Assembly (NCBI RefSeq): GCF_033807715.1
Contig: NC_084600.1
Location: 46,631,324 to 46,695,323, forward strand
Source: Cololabis saira
Lineage: Eukaryota > Chordata > Actinopteri > Beloniformes > Belonidae
Direction: 5' to 3'
Length of the DNA: 64,000 nt
Part shown: piece by piece, positions 24,136-37,176 of the stretch
How positions within the stretch are numbered: position 1 is the first letter of the stretch
Layout: each line of letters starts with the position of its first letter
Program-made: the position numbers and the translations under genes
Notes under the pieces: model-generated
Told to the model about the DNA's origin: nothing
The model's database searches: none
Seen by the model: the letters and a program-made list of their open reading frames with translations, nothing else

Positions 24136-24886
24136 GGGCCAAATCCACAAAAGGATTGCGCGGCTTTTGCGGCCGCTAAACCGGTGACAAAAAGAGAGCG
24201 TCTAATTCACAAAGCACCCGCAAAGGGCGAATTGCACCACAAACTGCGCTGCTAAGCAAATAGTGTCATGGTGCGCCTGTGCCATTTGCATGCATGTAAA
24301 TTAGGTAATATTCATACATTCGGCGCAAAATTGCCCCCTTTCTATGCAAATAAGCCTCATTGCAAAAACCGTCTAATTCACAAAGGCCAGCGCTATTTGC
24401 CACACGCAAAAATAGTGGAGCAAATACCGTCTTTTCGAAGCGTGTATTAACTGCGCGCAAACTCACTCCTCACTCCCGCTCTGTCTCTGTTTCTCTCTCT
24501 CTTCAATATCAGTCAAGCCTGTATAAGAGCAAGAGCATGAGTTTGAAAAGTGGGGGGGCATGTCCCCCCTGTTCCCAGTGGAAATTGCGCCCTTGCGCCT
24601 CACAGCGTTTTATTTTCACTCGCTTTATTTTTTATTTCTGCAGTTTTCATTATGGACCAATGTGTGTGCTGAAATATGGAGAACACTGGAAACAGCTCCG
24701 CTCACTTACTGAGACAAGGGCAAATTGCACTCAGCTCCAAAACTTTATGGGCGTGTTTGCGCCGGTATATCATTAGAGCAAAATCTTTTGTGAATAGGAC
24801 CTTAAAGCGGGGCAAATTGCGGGCGCAAATGCGGCGCAATTCACAGCGCTATTTGCGGGCGCAATCTATTCTTTGTGGATTTGGCC
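24136..24886. mobile_element. inverted-repeat DNA element (GGGCCAAATCCACAAA ends)
   Basis: Left end gggccaaatccacaaaagga and right end tctttgtggatttggcc are inverted repeats of roughly 17-27 bp with an adjacent GCGC-rich subterminal zone. The body is rich in scattered gcgcaaattgc words. No coding region survives. An internal stretch (24539-24645, gtgggggggcatgtcccccc...ctcgctttattttttattt) resembles part of the element at 56653-57950, so the two families may be related. Confidence 0.65.
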
Positions 24887-25338
24887 GAATGTGTGTAAAT
24901 GTAAACGAACAGCCAAAACGCATGAAAACACCACCGTTTTTCCTACGTGGAAACAGGGCCTTGGTCTCCTGACGGCTTCTCTTGGTTCCTCTGCTGGATC
25001 TGGATCTTGTGGGTTTGTGAGGGAGAAAGTTTGTTAATTGTTGGTTAGTTTATTGGATGATCCCCATTAGCTGCCGCCTTGGCCACCACTAACCTTCCTG
25101 GGGTCCATAAAGTACATAAAATAAAGTAAAGTTAGCTGGCAGGAAGAGTTTTAAAACAGTGGGACGGCTTTGATGAGGCGGCTGCTGCAAACGGACAAAC
25201 GGCACAATCGCTGCTCCGGGTCCAAACATAGAGTTTATAAGTTACAGCCTCTTAGAGATCTGTAAAAAGCCAACACTTTCTCACTTCAGCCCACCGACAC
25301 TTTAGATTAGATTAGATCTTTATTAGCCATTGTTCTAT
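24887..25338. other. repeat debris
   Basis: 24895-24965 (gtaaacgaacagccaaaacg, then catgaaaacaccaccg...tacgtggaaac) matches 56400-56490. About 25045-25130 (tttattggatgatccccatt...cctggggtccataa) is in the style of a reversed LINE 3' tail. No gene. Confidence 0.45.
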
Positions 25339-25425
25339 AGGCAAGGCAAGTTTATTTGTACAGCACAATTCAACACAAGATAATTCAAAGTGCTTTACAT
25401 CAACATTAAAAGCAGCAAGACACAA
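25339..25425 (-). mobile_element. LINE-type 3' tail, reversed
   Basis: aggcaaggcaagtttatttg...cagcacaattcaacacaagat...tcaaagtgctttacatcaac is the reverse orientation of a common teleost LINE/SINE 3' tail. Only the tail is present. Confidence 0.5.
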
Positions 25426-25784
25426 TTAGACAGTAAATCATATATCCGCTCATTTTTCAACAGACAAAGTGTGACCATAAAATGTATATTTATATTGTGA
25501 GTAGATGTATGTGATGGAAAAGATCAATATATGCATTTATTAGTGCTATTTTAACGTTTTGTCCTGCTGCCTATCTCGCCGACAGGAAGGGTTGTGTTCA
25601 ATGCCGTAACGTATTAAGCAAAGTTTCAAAACAGATCTTTCAGACCTCATCCCTCGATCTATTTTGTTTCTATGAAGTGTTAATGTGGTTTATAATTTGT
25701 TTTAATATGGTGTTGTAAGAGCACAAGTTGTTAAAAATAAGGGCAGTAGAATACAGCAGGTAAGTATGTAGTGTTGAAGAATAA

Positions 25785-26178
25785 TATATAAGTAATAATA
25801 ATGTCATAATCCGTGTATATATCACGACTACGGATCCCATTGACTTCGCATAGTAACCTACTATATCCGTGGTGCTCCCATTAAAACCTCAATAAAACAC
25901 TGTTAAAACAGCGTTAAAAACATGCTTTTACAAACTGACAGTAACAAACAGTAGCTTGCGCGACAAAAACTCATAATTTAGCCACTATAACAAAGAATAA
26001 TATATAAATAATAATAATGTAATAATCCGTGTATATGTCACGACCACGGATCCCATTGACTTTGCATGGTACAATATCCGTGGTGCTCACACGGAATTAT
26101 ACCATTTTCCGTGTATATACCACGGAAAATAGTGGTGAGAGGTCGTGGGCATTTCATGGATTTTCGTGAGATCAGGTT
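25785..26178 (+). mobile_element. hairpin-rich fold-back family, partial copy plus one arm
   Basis: 25785-25885 is a degenerate partial arm. 25960-26178 is a good arm: ctcataatttagccactata, then tccgtgtatat..cacgg, ggatcccattgactttgcat, ccgtggtgctcacacgg, ttccgtgtatataccacggaa, and tggtgagaggtcgtgggcat ending gagatcaggttg. The arm consists of successive small cacgg/ccgtg hairpins. Other arms are at 28936-29135 (minus), 29206-29420 and 44800-45018. Confidence 0.75.
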
Positions 26179-26407
26179 GGATTGAATCATCTGAATTATC
26201 CTTGGACTTCTGTCCTCTGTGTTGGTCTGTTGAAACTTCTCCTGTTGTGTTAATGTAATTACATTTAAAATAACGACACAAATGACCTCGAACATTTTCA
26301 CTGACTCACAAAGTTGGAAAGTTTTAAATCTGGACGGAAAAATCTGCTGGAAAAACAAGCTCAAGTGAACCGTAATAAACGGGCGAGACCTCGGTAGCTG
26401 GAATCAG

Positions 26408-27590
<1,183 letters not shown>

Positions 27591-28461
27591 GGAGGGGGTC
27601 CCACATCACCCGCGTTCCCTCACCGGCCTGGGATAGGTGGGTCGGGGTACCCGGGCCTGGCGGGGCCCGCCGTGCAGCCTGGGGTGCCTTCTGGCGGTGC
27701 TGGACCCCCCCGGGGAGGGGAAAACGGTGCGTGATTGTGTGTCTGTGTCGGTGAGAATGCGGTATGGAAGGGTCCTGCCATGGAGGATTCGGGCCTCCAT
27801 TGGCAGGACATCAAAAACTTAATAATTTATCAATATTATATTATACAAAGATGGTTATTATTATTATTATTATTAGTATTATTAGTATTATTATTATGTA
27901 TAGTATATCATATTATTATTAGTATAGGTATCGGATAGGTGAATGGATGAATGAATGGGATGCCTGGGTCTGGGGCCCTCCGTTGTCGGGCCTGCACGGG
28001 TGTCGCCTTGTTGGGGGGTTCCCTCTCTCCGGGCCCGTCTCCGGTCCCCCCCGCTGCCTCTGCGGCGGGGCGCCCCTCTGGTCTTGGAGGGCCACTTCGT
28101 GGGGGGCGGGTGCGCCTGCCCGCGCCGGCGGCCGGGGCGGCTCTGTCTCTCCGGGCAGGCTGGCCCCCTGCCGGGTGGGGGTCGTTGGCCTGAAGGGTGA
28201 GGGCCTCCTGGCCGCGTGTCCGGCCCGGACCGGGTGGCCGGGGATTGCCTGGGTCGCGGTCCGCTGCCGCGGGATCCCTGGCTGCTTCTTCCGGCGCCGG
28301 GGGGGCTCGCAGGCGGTGGGTTGCCTCCCTCCTACTTCTCCCCTCTGTGGGGTTGCCGGTGGCCTGGGTTCCGGGTTCTTCCTGGTCGGCCTCTGGTCTC
28401 GCGGGTTTGCTCCCCCCCCTCCCCCACTATAGATACACTTCAGGTGGAACTTTGTTTGGTT

Positions 28462-28547
<86 letters not shown>

Positions 28548-28562
28548 TCACTTAGTCACACG

Positions 28563-28602
<40 letters not shown>

Positions 28603-28935
28603 ATCATATACATACACACACACACACATAGACATACACACTGGCTTGTTCACCTGCATGCTGGCTCTCTAGTTTTTGGGTGTAGGTAGCGGTAGCGCTA
28701 GCTTAGCTCAGACTGCAATCAGATCTCAAGATTTAGGTCGATTGCTGTTATTGTTTTGGTTGGCTCCGTGCCGGTTTCGTGCTTTGTTTGTGGTTTTTTG
28801 TTGCAGATTTCCAGTGCTTGACGTGTGTTTCCGTGTGTTCCTGCTTCCTGGATTGGCAGTGGATGTCGTCACCCCCCCCCCAAAAAAAAAAAAAAAAAAA
28901 AAAAAATCACTGGGTTTGTATGTGTATATTTATGT
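27591..28935 (+). mobile_element. GC-rich poly(A)-associated retroposon, long copy
   Basis: A GC-rich body (27600-28430), then gatacacttcaggtggaact, (AC)n, ggcttgttcacctgcatgct, gtagcggtagcgctagctta, a stretch ending tggattggcagtggatgtcg, C8-10 and A26, then tcactgggtttgtatgtgta. The portion from about 28097 to 28935 is matched, inverted, by 31990-32860. The true 3' tail (ending gcagacaaggt and poly(A)) is missing because the sequence switches into the fold-back element at 28936. The left end is not defined; 27591 is an estimate. Open frames in the GC-rich part are not conserved between the copies in any one reading frame that I recognise. Confidence 0.6.
28467..28628. repeat. (AC)n microsatellite within the retroposon
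   Basis: Three (AC)n runs (28467-28543, about 28568-28598, about 28613-28627) separated by short unique text (atagtcacttagtcacacgc and atgatcatatacata). The matching position in the opposite-strand copy is also (GT)n, so the repeat is part of the element. Confidence 0.95.
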
Positions 28936-29420
28936 CACGAAAATCCGTGAAATGCCCACGACCTCTCACCACTATTTTCCGTGGTATATACACAGAAAAT
29001 GGTATAATTCCGCGTGAGCACCACAGATATTGTACTATGCAAAGTCAATGGGATCCGTTGTCGTGATATATACACAGATTATGACATTATTATTATTTTT
29101 TATTATTCTTTATTATAGTGGCTAAATTATGAGCTTTCGTCGCGTTGTCACATTTGTCACATTTTTTATATGTTGTTTGGGGGCATCCGCTGATCAGACT
29201 GATCAAAAACTCATAATTTAGCCACTATAACAAAGAATAATATATAAATAATAATAATGTCATAATCCGTGTATATAACACGACAACGGATCCCATTGAC
29301 TTTGCATGGTACAATATCCGTGGTGCTCACGCGGAATTATACCACTTTCCGTGTATATACCACGGAAAATAGTGGTGAGAGGTCGTGGGCATTTCACAGA
29401 TTTTTGTGAGATCAGGTTGA
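28936..29420. mobile_element. hairpin-rich fold-back element, two arms
   Basis: The left arm (28936-29135) and right arm (29206-29420) are inverted copies of about 200 bp around a 70-bp centre (ttgtcacatttgtcacattt...). Outer sequence cacgaaaatccgtgaaatgc reads back as gcatttcacagatttttgtg. A full two-armed structure is present only here. No coding capacity. Confidence 0.8.
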
Positions 29421-29809
29421 TTCCACACCAGCAGCAGTGGAAACATCCACATTGGCATCCTGGAAGTTGTTTTGATTTGTTGGGAATATATCTGACGGGA
29501 AGATTATAAGATTATTTCCAAATGTAGATTGTGCTCGGTACCGAGAGCCTTCCCGGGACTGTAACGCTGATATCCGGACCGGTAACCAGACGGGTTACTG
29601 GTTACCGGTTACTGGGATGGTTTTATTATTCTAAGTCTGTGTGTCTTGTGATTATTTTAGTAGTCCTGGTTTTTATTTGATTTTAAAAGTGCTATACAAA
29701 TAAAGATTGATTGATTGGTATAAGTTCTACTGTATTACACATTACTACAAGCATTGAGTAATAGTAATGTTGCTTCGGTGGTAAAGAGTAATGGATTTTG
29801 AGGACTGTA
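29421..29809. other. no gene recognised
   Basis: Contains a LINE-type tail at 29681-29717 (aaaagtgctatacaaataaa, then gattgattgattgg). The tandem gttactggttaccggttact near 29594-29614 is minor. Confidence 0.45.
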
Positions 29810-30181
29810 TTTTAATAATTATTATTATATTATTATTATAATTTTTTTATCATCGTCGTCGTCGTTGTTGTTGTTATTATCATTATCATTATTATAATAT
29901 AATAATAATAATTATTATTATTATTATATCATGATCATTATCATCATCATTATTATTATTATTATTATTATTATTAATCATATTATTATTATTAATCATA
30001 TTACCGTTACCATTATTATTATTAATTATTATTACTATTATTATTTTTATTATCATCATCATTATTATTGTTATACTTAGTATTATTATTATTGTCATTA
30101 TTATTATTGTTGCTATTATTATTATTATTATTATTGGTATTATTATTATTATTATTACTGTTATTAATATTATTATTATTA

Positions 30182-30228
<47 letters not shown>

Positions 30229-30275
30229 GTCATTATTATTATTATTATTGCTATTATTATTATTATTATTATTAC

Positions 30276-30357
<82 letters not shown>

Positions 30358-30368
30358 GTTATTACTAC
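29810..30368. repeat. (ATT)n microsatellite
   Basis: About 560 bp of TTA/ATT trinucleotides with scattered G and C substitutions, purest at 30240-30356. Poly-Leu, poly-Asn and poly-Ile frames here are artefacts. Confidence 0.97.
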
Positions 30369-30977
30369 ACAGTTTGCTTGGTTGTAACTGAGTTTTCACT
30401 TGTTCTTACTTCAGTTGTCACATGACTGTGGTTAAATCTAAGAACTAAACCATCTGGATTTTTCTGGTATCAATAACTAGGAGGTAAAGGGGGGACCAAC
30501 TCCATAACCTTTTCATTTATTTCAGCTTATTAAATGATGTATTTGATCTCCAGACCACAGAAACACGCTGAGCTAAAGCTGTGAGCCGTCCTGCTGGGTC
30601 AGACATCCGTCCATCTGCACAGATCTCTGATCTACTCGTATTCCTGATTCTCTCAGCGTTTACGGGCCTCAGCGTTTACTCTGAACGTGCTGCTTCTCTG
30701 TTTCCTCGCCGTTCCAACCCCCTCGGAGCGCGACCACATCAGAGCCGGCTCTCAGCGGGAAACCGAACCAAACACAGCCGGCGTGTTCAGCCGTGGGACA
30801 GATGGACGGCATGAAAGCGAGACCAGGAGGAGGAGGAGACGGACATATGAAGGGATTTATGAAAATCACAGGCCATGTTATCTTCATTAGCTGATCAGAG
30901 CAGAGCAGAACCTGCTGGGTCTGCAGGGACGGAGCTTTATGGAGCTTTTCCACTAGAACCTACTCTAGGGTTGCCAC
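30369..30977. other. low-copy region, no gene recognised
   Basis: Open frames of 67-94 codons without recognisable domains. The phrase ttttccactagaacctactc at 30947 recurs as gcttttccactagagc at 31082 and agcacctactcggctcggct at 31542, so this zone borders a further dispersed repeat. Confidence 0.4.
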
Positions 30978-31066
30978 ACTGCAAAAACTCAACTATTACC
31001 AGGAATATTTGTCTTATTTCTAGTTAAAATGTCTCATTTTTAGTCAAAAAAAATCTCATTACACTA
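30978..31066. mobile_element. fold-back MITE, left-end fragment (copy 4)
   Basis: cactgcaaaaactcaactat...aaatctcattacact: about 90 bp of the left arm only. Confidence 0.8.
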
Positions 31067-31097
31067 CTCGGCCCAGTTTGGCGCTTTTCCACTAGAG

Positions 31098-31537
31098 CAG
31101 GGATCATCAACCCGCGGCTCTTTAGCGCCGCCCTAGTGGCTCCTGGAGCTTTTTTCAAAAATGTTTTACCTTTTTTTTTCCTTTTTTTCTCTTTTCCTTC
31201 TTCTTTTCCCTTTTTTTCTCTTTTTTTCCTTTTTTTCTTTTTCCTTTCCTTTTTAATCTTGACAATTCGACTTTTTTCTCAACATTTCAACTTTTTGCAC
31301 GAAATTCTTGCTATTTCCTCGAGATTTCGACTTTTTTCTCAACATTTCAACTTTTTTCTCGAAGTGCATAATGAAAAATAAATCTTCCCCCAGTTCTAAC
31401 TAATATAGAAACATGCAGCATGTTTTTCCTTCATTCTAATTCTGATACAAGACCTTTCATTTGTGGCTCCAGAAATATTTGTTTTTGGTGTTTTTGGTCC
31501 AATATGGATCTAAAACATTTTGGGTTGCCGACCCCTG
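31098..31537. mobile_element. hAT-like element with CAGGG...CCCTG ends, gaaaaaagtc core
   Basis: Left end cagggatcatcaacccgcgg followed by agcgccgccctagtggctcc; right end attttgggttgccgacccctg. Related copies: 36334-37176 (same strand) and 45026-45515 (opposite strand). The core is a T-rich tract plus reversed gaaaaaagtc units (31262-31365), then tgcataatgaaaaataaatc and a right half rich in gatacaagacctttcatt. A target duplication is not clear for this copy. No transposase, hence non-autonomous. Confidence 0.7.
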
Positions 31538-31570
31538 AGCTAGCACCTACTCGGCTCGGCTCCACTCGGT

Positions 31571-31870
31571 TTAATAATAATAATAATACATTTTATTTGG
31601 TGGCGCCTTTCAAGTCACCCAAGGTCACCTTACAAGAATAAAAGCATAACATATAGGCCTAGGCATAACATACAGCATAAGCATGACAAACAAGCATAAA
31701 ATGACAACAATAAGCAATATTAATCCAAACAACATCAACCGGTATCACAGCCACATCGCTGTTGTGTTGATGTGTTTGATGTTTCTGAAGGAGATGGTCC
31801 GTTGTTCTTTGCAGCTGGGTGTGAATGTCAAAAAGTACTGCTTTGTGGTCAGAAATGGGGAGATTCATGA
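31571..31870. other. LINE-type tail plus low-copy sequence
   Basis: 31571-31640 (aataatacattttatttggt, then ggcgcctttcaagtcaccc) is in the style of a reversed LINE 3' tail. The remainder shows only short open frames. Confidence 0.45.
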
Positions 31871-31880
31871 CATCAAGGTT

Positions 31881-32860
<980 letters not shown>

Positions 32861-32880
32861 CATCAAGGTTGATGGGTCAT

Positions 32881-33205
32881 AAAACTTTGTTTGAACCACA
32901 TTTAAATTACTGTAATATTATTTGGTGTAATACTTATCCTAGTCATCTAAAAGTTTTACAGAGTTTGGATTTTTTCCTGTCACTTTCCAGCAGTTTTTTT
33001 ACTTTTTCATCTGATTTTAATTCATATCCAACTAGACACAGTGTTAATCTTCATTTACCCTTCTGTCCAACATCTGGTCATCAATTTAATGTTACATTTA
33101 GATCCAAAACTCTGGAATGACTTGAATGTGTCGCTGAAGTCGACATGATCTCTTACCTCCTTCAGAAAGTTATTAAAAAAACATCTTATTCTGTCTTTAA
33201 TGTAA
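32881..33205 (+). pseudogene. LINE reverse transcriptase C-terminal fragment
   Basis: Frame reading KTLFEPHLNYCNIIWCNTYP, then (after loss of the middle) NSYPTRHSVNLHLPFCPTSG and a stop. This matches the pattern at the C-terminal end of Jockey/CR1-like ORF2 proteins (…HLNYCNIVWGNTYP…, …TR….LHLP.CRT…). The terminal FKKLLKKHL-like text continues at about 33160-33190 in another frame. Truncated and frameshifted, so dead. Confidence 0.6.
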
Positions 33206-33244
33206 TCCACACCTTGTATCCATGTTCTCTTTTACGTTTATAAG

Positions 33245-33716
33245 CAGTGTTGTGCATGAACGGGGACCGTCTCCATGGCAACGGCGGTCCGAGCCCGGTG
33301 CATCTTTACACGACCAGAGAAGACAGAGACGTTGCAGACGTACATGTTGATCCTTATCATTATCTGCAGGAATTTTACACATCGTCTCCCCAAGAGTCCG
33401 ACGGTAAAAATCTAACCTTTCTGTGCAAATCATGTCCACCTGAACTGAGAAAAACCAGTCCGAGCGTTTTTACTGATTTACAGCCTCTGAGGAAAGTTGA
33501 AAAGCCACCAGGACAAAAACATGATCGTATCCAGGGAACAGTTTTAGCATCGGGGGGCGTTTCATTCGAACTTCTCCCCTAAAAACATTGAAATGAACTG
33601 AATTTGAACGAGTTCAAAGTGAAAATGGTGAACTATGAACGTGAACTGTTCATTTTTAAACTATGTGAACTGAACTTTGAACTAGTTCATGAGAAGTAGG
33701 AACTTGAACAACTCTG
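33245..33716 (+). mobile_element. hAT-like element (CAGTGTTG ends) with a zinc-finger-like fragment
   Basis: Ends cagtgttgtgcatgaacg and tgaacaactctg. The 111-codon frame (33247-33582) contains FLCKSCPPELRKTSPS followed by a basic stretch with QKHDR, resembling the C-x2-C...H BED/TTF-type zinc finger at the N-terminus of hAT transposases (inference). No catalytic domain follows. The right part (33600-33716) is made of gaact/agttc words also found in 37721-37947. No 8-bp target duplication seen. Confidence 0.5.
33269..33282. promoter_or_regulatory. RFX X-box-like motif inside the hAT-like element
   Basis: gtctccatggcaac fits GTHNYYATRRNAAC fully. Motif match only; its presence in a transposon fragment makes regulatory use uncertain. 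Confidence 0.2.
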
Positions 33717-33771
33717 GTGCTGATGGTCTACAATCACGCAAGATGATGAAATAACTAGGTTTGTTCTCGGT

Positions 33772-33846
33772 CTGAACTGGTCTTGGTCTTGGTCCTGGTC
33801 TTGGTTCAGGCAGTCCTGACTACAAGTCACTAGACCATGAAAACAT
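33772..33846. repeat. single-copy relative of the 22-bp array edge
   Basis: tgaactggtcttggtcttgg, then tcctggtcttggttcaggca, then gtcctgactacaagtc parallels the array edge at 4486-4530 (cttggtcttgtcctggtctt, ggtttaggcggtcttgacta, caagtc). Only about four hexamer modules are present here. It is followed by aacatgcccccccccttcgtatccatga, also seen at 35572-35600. Confidence 0.7.
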
Positions 33847-33869
33847 GCCCCCCCCCTTCGTATCCATGA

Positions 33870-35037
33870 CTTCAATTCAATTCAATTTTATTTATATAGC
33901 GTCTAGAGACAACAAAAGTTGTCTCTAGACGCTTTCCAGAGATCCAGAACATGAACATAAACATAAACATAAACATAAACCCCCGAGCAATTATTACATA
34001 AACAATAGCAGGTAAAAACTCCCCTAGTGGGAGAAAAACCTTAAGCCAAACAGTGGCAAGAAAAACTCCCCTTTAGGAGGAAGAAACCTGGACCAGGACC
34101 TGGACCATAAGGGGGGACCCTCCTGCCGAAGACCAGACTGGGGGTCAGGGACGGCAACAGCACAGCAGGCAGGTGGAAGCAGCAACGGGATGACCAGGGG
34201 TGGGGACCGCAGGTGAGCATGCAGCTCCCGAAGTTCCGGCCCAATCAGCAAGTCCCAGGTTGGGGTGCAGGGTCGGGGAAAGGTTGAAAAGGGGCAGGGC
34301 CAGGGAGAGGAGTCTTGAGGGACAAATCTCTCCCCCGCCTGCCCGGGCCGTTACCTTGCCCCCCTCACTCCCACGCTGCAGGATCCGGTATTGTGCATTC
34401 AGAGATGCTCTTCACCACCAGCAGAGGATGCTGCACCATGTACAAAAGAGAAAAAAGGGGGGCCGGCACAAGAAACTACAGGAACGATGGACAAAAATGA
34501 TAGTTATGAGATATTTATAATAAATAAAAATGGAAATGGAGAAGAGAAGAAGGGAAGAGGAGAGGAGAAGAAGGGTGAGAGGCACCGCCCAGCCGATCAT
34601 GTCGGTCCCCCCTGCAGCATAGGCCTATAGCAGCATATCTACCACCAAGCTATATTTGAGACTAACTATTATAGTCTTGTTCTATAGCTGCGACTATGAC
34701 TACTGACTCTAACACACTAGAGTTTACACTACCTAGAGATTTACCAACACCAGCTAGAGGTTTACTAAACACTAACTATAGGCTTTACTAAACAGAAAGG
34801 TTTTAAGTTTAGTTTTAAAGGTGGAGGTGGTGTCAGCCTCCTTAACCCAGATTGGAAGTTGGTTCCATAGTAATGGTGCCTGATAGCAGAACGCCCGCCC
34901 TCCAAATCTACATTTAGATACTCTAGGAACTACGAGTAAACCTGCACTCTGAGAGCGGAGAGCTCTGCCAGGAACATAAGGCACTATCAGGTCTTGTAAA
35001 TACTGCAGAGCTAAGCCGTTTTGGGCTCTAACACTGA
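33870..35037 (-). mobile_element. LINE 3' end (Jockey/L2-like), minus strand
   Basis: The coding part (about 35037 down to a stop at 34772) reads NGLALQYLQDLIVPYVPGRA, then GLLVVPRVSKCRFGGRAFCY, WNQLPIWVK and TFKTKLKTFLF, the typical C-terminus of L2/Jockey-like ORF2. A roughly 900-bp 3' UTR follows on the minus strand, ending in the simple-repeat tail (aattcaattcaatttta read on plus, 33872-33890). A nested hairpin at 33900-33935 (gtctagagacaac...gttgtctctagac) is present. Reverse transcriptase and endonuclease domains are absent. Confidence 0.75.
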
Positions 35038-35109
35038 AGAATGAAAAATGAAAAAAAAATCTTCCCCCAGTTATATCGTGTTCGAGTATTGAAAAACCCC
35101 CAAAAACCC

Positions 35110-35515
35110 TTGGGGGGACTTTTTTCTCAACATTTTTCTTGTCATTTCGACTTTTTTTCACGAAATTTTGACTATTTTCTCGAAATTTTGATTTTTTTCC
35201 TCGAAATCTTGATTTTTTTCCAGGAAATTTTGACTTTTTTCTCGAAATTTTGACTTTTTTCTCGTCATTTTGACTTTTTTCTCAACATTTTTCTCAACAT
35301 TTTGACTTTTTTTCATGAAATTTTGACTTTTTCCTCAACATTTCAACTTTTTTCTCAACATTTCAACTTTTTTCTCGAAATTTTGACTTTTTTCTCATCA
35401 TTTCGACTTTTTTCTCAACATTTTTCTCGTCATTTCAACTTTTTTCTCAACATTTAGACTTTTTTTATGAAATTTTGACTATTTCCTCGACATTTCGACT
35501 TTTTTCTCGAAGTGC
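35110..35515. repeat. gaaaaaagtc minisatellite, tract 4 (reverse orientation)
   Basis: About 20 units of gacttttttctcgaaatttt and variants, between aaaaaaatcttcccccagtt (35053) and tgcataatgaaaaaaa (35513). The edge words match those around the tracts at 31262, 39540 and 58490, suggesting one parental element. Confidence 0.9.
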
Positions 35516-35589
35516 ATAATGAAAAAAAAAATCTTTGCCCAGTTCTAACTAATATCGAGTTTGAGTATAGAAAACATGCCCCCCCTCGT

Positions 35590-36086
35590 ATCCATGACTT
35601 GCAGACTCTGCTGCAGCAGGAAAGTAAAACCCTCACAAATCAGAGCCGAGCTGCAGAACAGAAGAATGCACACATGTTTTAGTGTTTGTGCAGGGAATGT
35701 TCCGGACCCGGTTAGCCCCGGTGCATGATGGATGTTTGGACCTCGCGGCTCCGGTCCCAGATTTACACAACGGCATGTCAGAGCTCGTTTACAAGACAAC
35801 AAAACAAACCTGTGAAACATTGAAACTTACAAACTCTGCATGCAAAACGTATGTAAATCACGGCAGAAAGAGAGAAAGAGAAAAGAGGAAAGTTAGTGGA
35901 GGAAAAACAGAACGGTGAATTATCGGAGCAGCAGCCGGGTCAGTGTGATCGTTCTCATGAAGTCATCCAGAGGGTTTATTGTTTCTACTGATCGGCTTCC
36001 ATGAAAACATCCAACAGATTCACAGAGAAGGTCTTAATCAAATCAGAGTTCAGTCCTGGTTTATGGAGTCTTGGAAGGCCGAGTGG
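35590..36086. other. low-copy region, no gene recognised
   Basis: Open frames of 78-91 codons without recognisable domains; nothing repetitive seen. Confidence 0.4.
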
Positions 36087-36191
36087 GACCGGGACCAGGA
36101 CCAGAACCAGGACCAGGACCAGGACCAGGACCAGGACCAGGACCAGGACCAGGACCAGGACCAGGACCATGACCAGGACCAGGACCAGGAA
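36087..36191. repeat. (GGACCA)n hexamer array
   Basis: About 17 hexamers with a few variants (agaacc, atgacc). On the opposite strand it reads (tggtcc)n, the same hexamer as at 1010-1034. Poly-DQ and poly-RT frames are artefacts. Confidence 0.95.
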
Positions 36192-36333
36192 ACCGGGAAC
36201 TCCCCCCCGACTCCATCCATCAGTGCCGACTGGAACTGAAACTAAGAAACGATTTTCTAGCTCTGATGTAGGTGCATGAGGAGTGTGAGGTTTCCCAACT
36301 TAGGGAACCTGGAGGAACCTGGAGAACCTCGAT

Positions 36334-37176
36334 CAGGGGTCGGCAACCCGCGGCTCTTTAGCGCCGCCCTAGTGGCTCCTGGAGCTTTTTCAAAAATGTT
36401 TGAAAATGGAAATCGATGGGGAGGGAATTATGTTTTTGGTTTTAATGTGGTTTCTGTAGGAGGACAAACATGACACAAACATTCTTGACATTTTCCTATG
36501 CTGTAAAAATTTGTAGAATAAATATTAAAGGGGACCTATTATGAAAAGCAGGTTTTTTACATTTTTTCGTAGCGGTGTATGGCGTATTCAGGCAGCCAAT
36601 CAGCACAGAGCCTCATTATCATAGCCCCGCCCACTCAGAATCCTGCATAGATAATGAGGTTAGAGAATGGGAAGTTAAAGACATGGCTCAGAGGCTGAAT
36701 TTCTAATTTATTTAGCAAAAACAATCAAAAGCTTGTTTTTAAGACATTCAAGGCCTGTTTAAAATAGGAATTAGATGCCAATAGTTCCCCTTTAAATGTC
36801 AACATTTCTGTTAACGAAGATTTGCGTCATAGCTACGCGTTTCCACCAGCAGGGGGCGCCACGCAGGTGGCTGTTGGAAACAAACCGGACAAAGGGTTTC
36901 TTGGAGCGAATCATTTAATTAATTGCCTGAATGTTTGCTCTGTAGCAAGAAGTTGTCCGATAACAAAAAGAGTCATGTAAAAGACATTAGCATGCTACAT
37001 TAGCATGCTACATTTGCAGCTGAGGACCCAGTTCTAACTAATATAGAAACATGCAGCATGTGTTTCTTCATTCTAATTCTGATACAAGACTTTTAATTTT
37101 TGGGGCTCCAGACATATTTGTTTTTTGTTTCTTTGGTCCAAGATGGCTCTAAAACATTTTGGGCTGGTGACCGCTG
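36334..37176. mobile_element. hAT-like element (CAGGGGTCGGCAACC end) with nested insertion
   Basis: Left end caggggtcggcaacccgcgg; decayed right end attttgggctggtgaccgctg. The left 85 bp and right 160 bp match the copy at 31098-31537. A TTAA-flanked element is nested at 36529-36791. No transposase. Confidence 0.65.
36529..36791. mobile_element. TTAA-flanked MITE, short copy
   Basis: Starts aggggacctattatg and ends agttcccct, flanked on both sides by TTAA (36525-36528, 36792-36795). It shares its right half with 42205-42410 (agccaatcagcacagagc, then aggcctgtttaaaata). TTAA duplication is the piggyBac signature, though a 3-bp TAA/TTA (Harbinger-type) duplication cannot be excluded. Confidence 0.65.

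Noticed and set aside
27919..28551. Pro/Arg-rich 161- to 210-codon proteins in the GC-rich region
   Set aside because: Open on both strands in several frames because of GC-richness. The inverted copy at 32253-32899 has indels that shift frames, and no domain is recognised.
29892..30399. Poly-Asn, poly-Leu and poly-Ile proteins
   Set aside because: Translation of an (ATT)n microsatellite.
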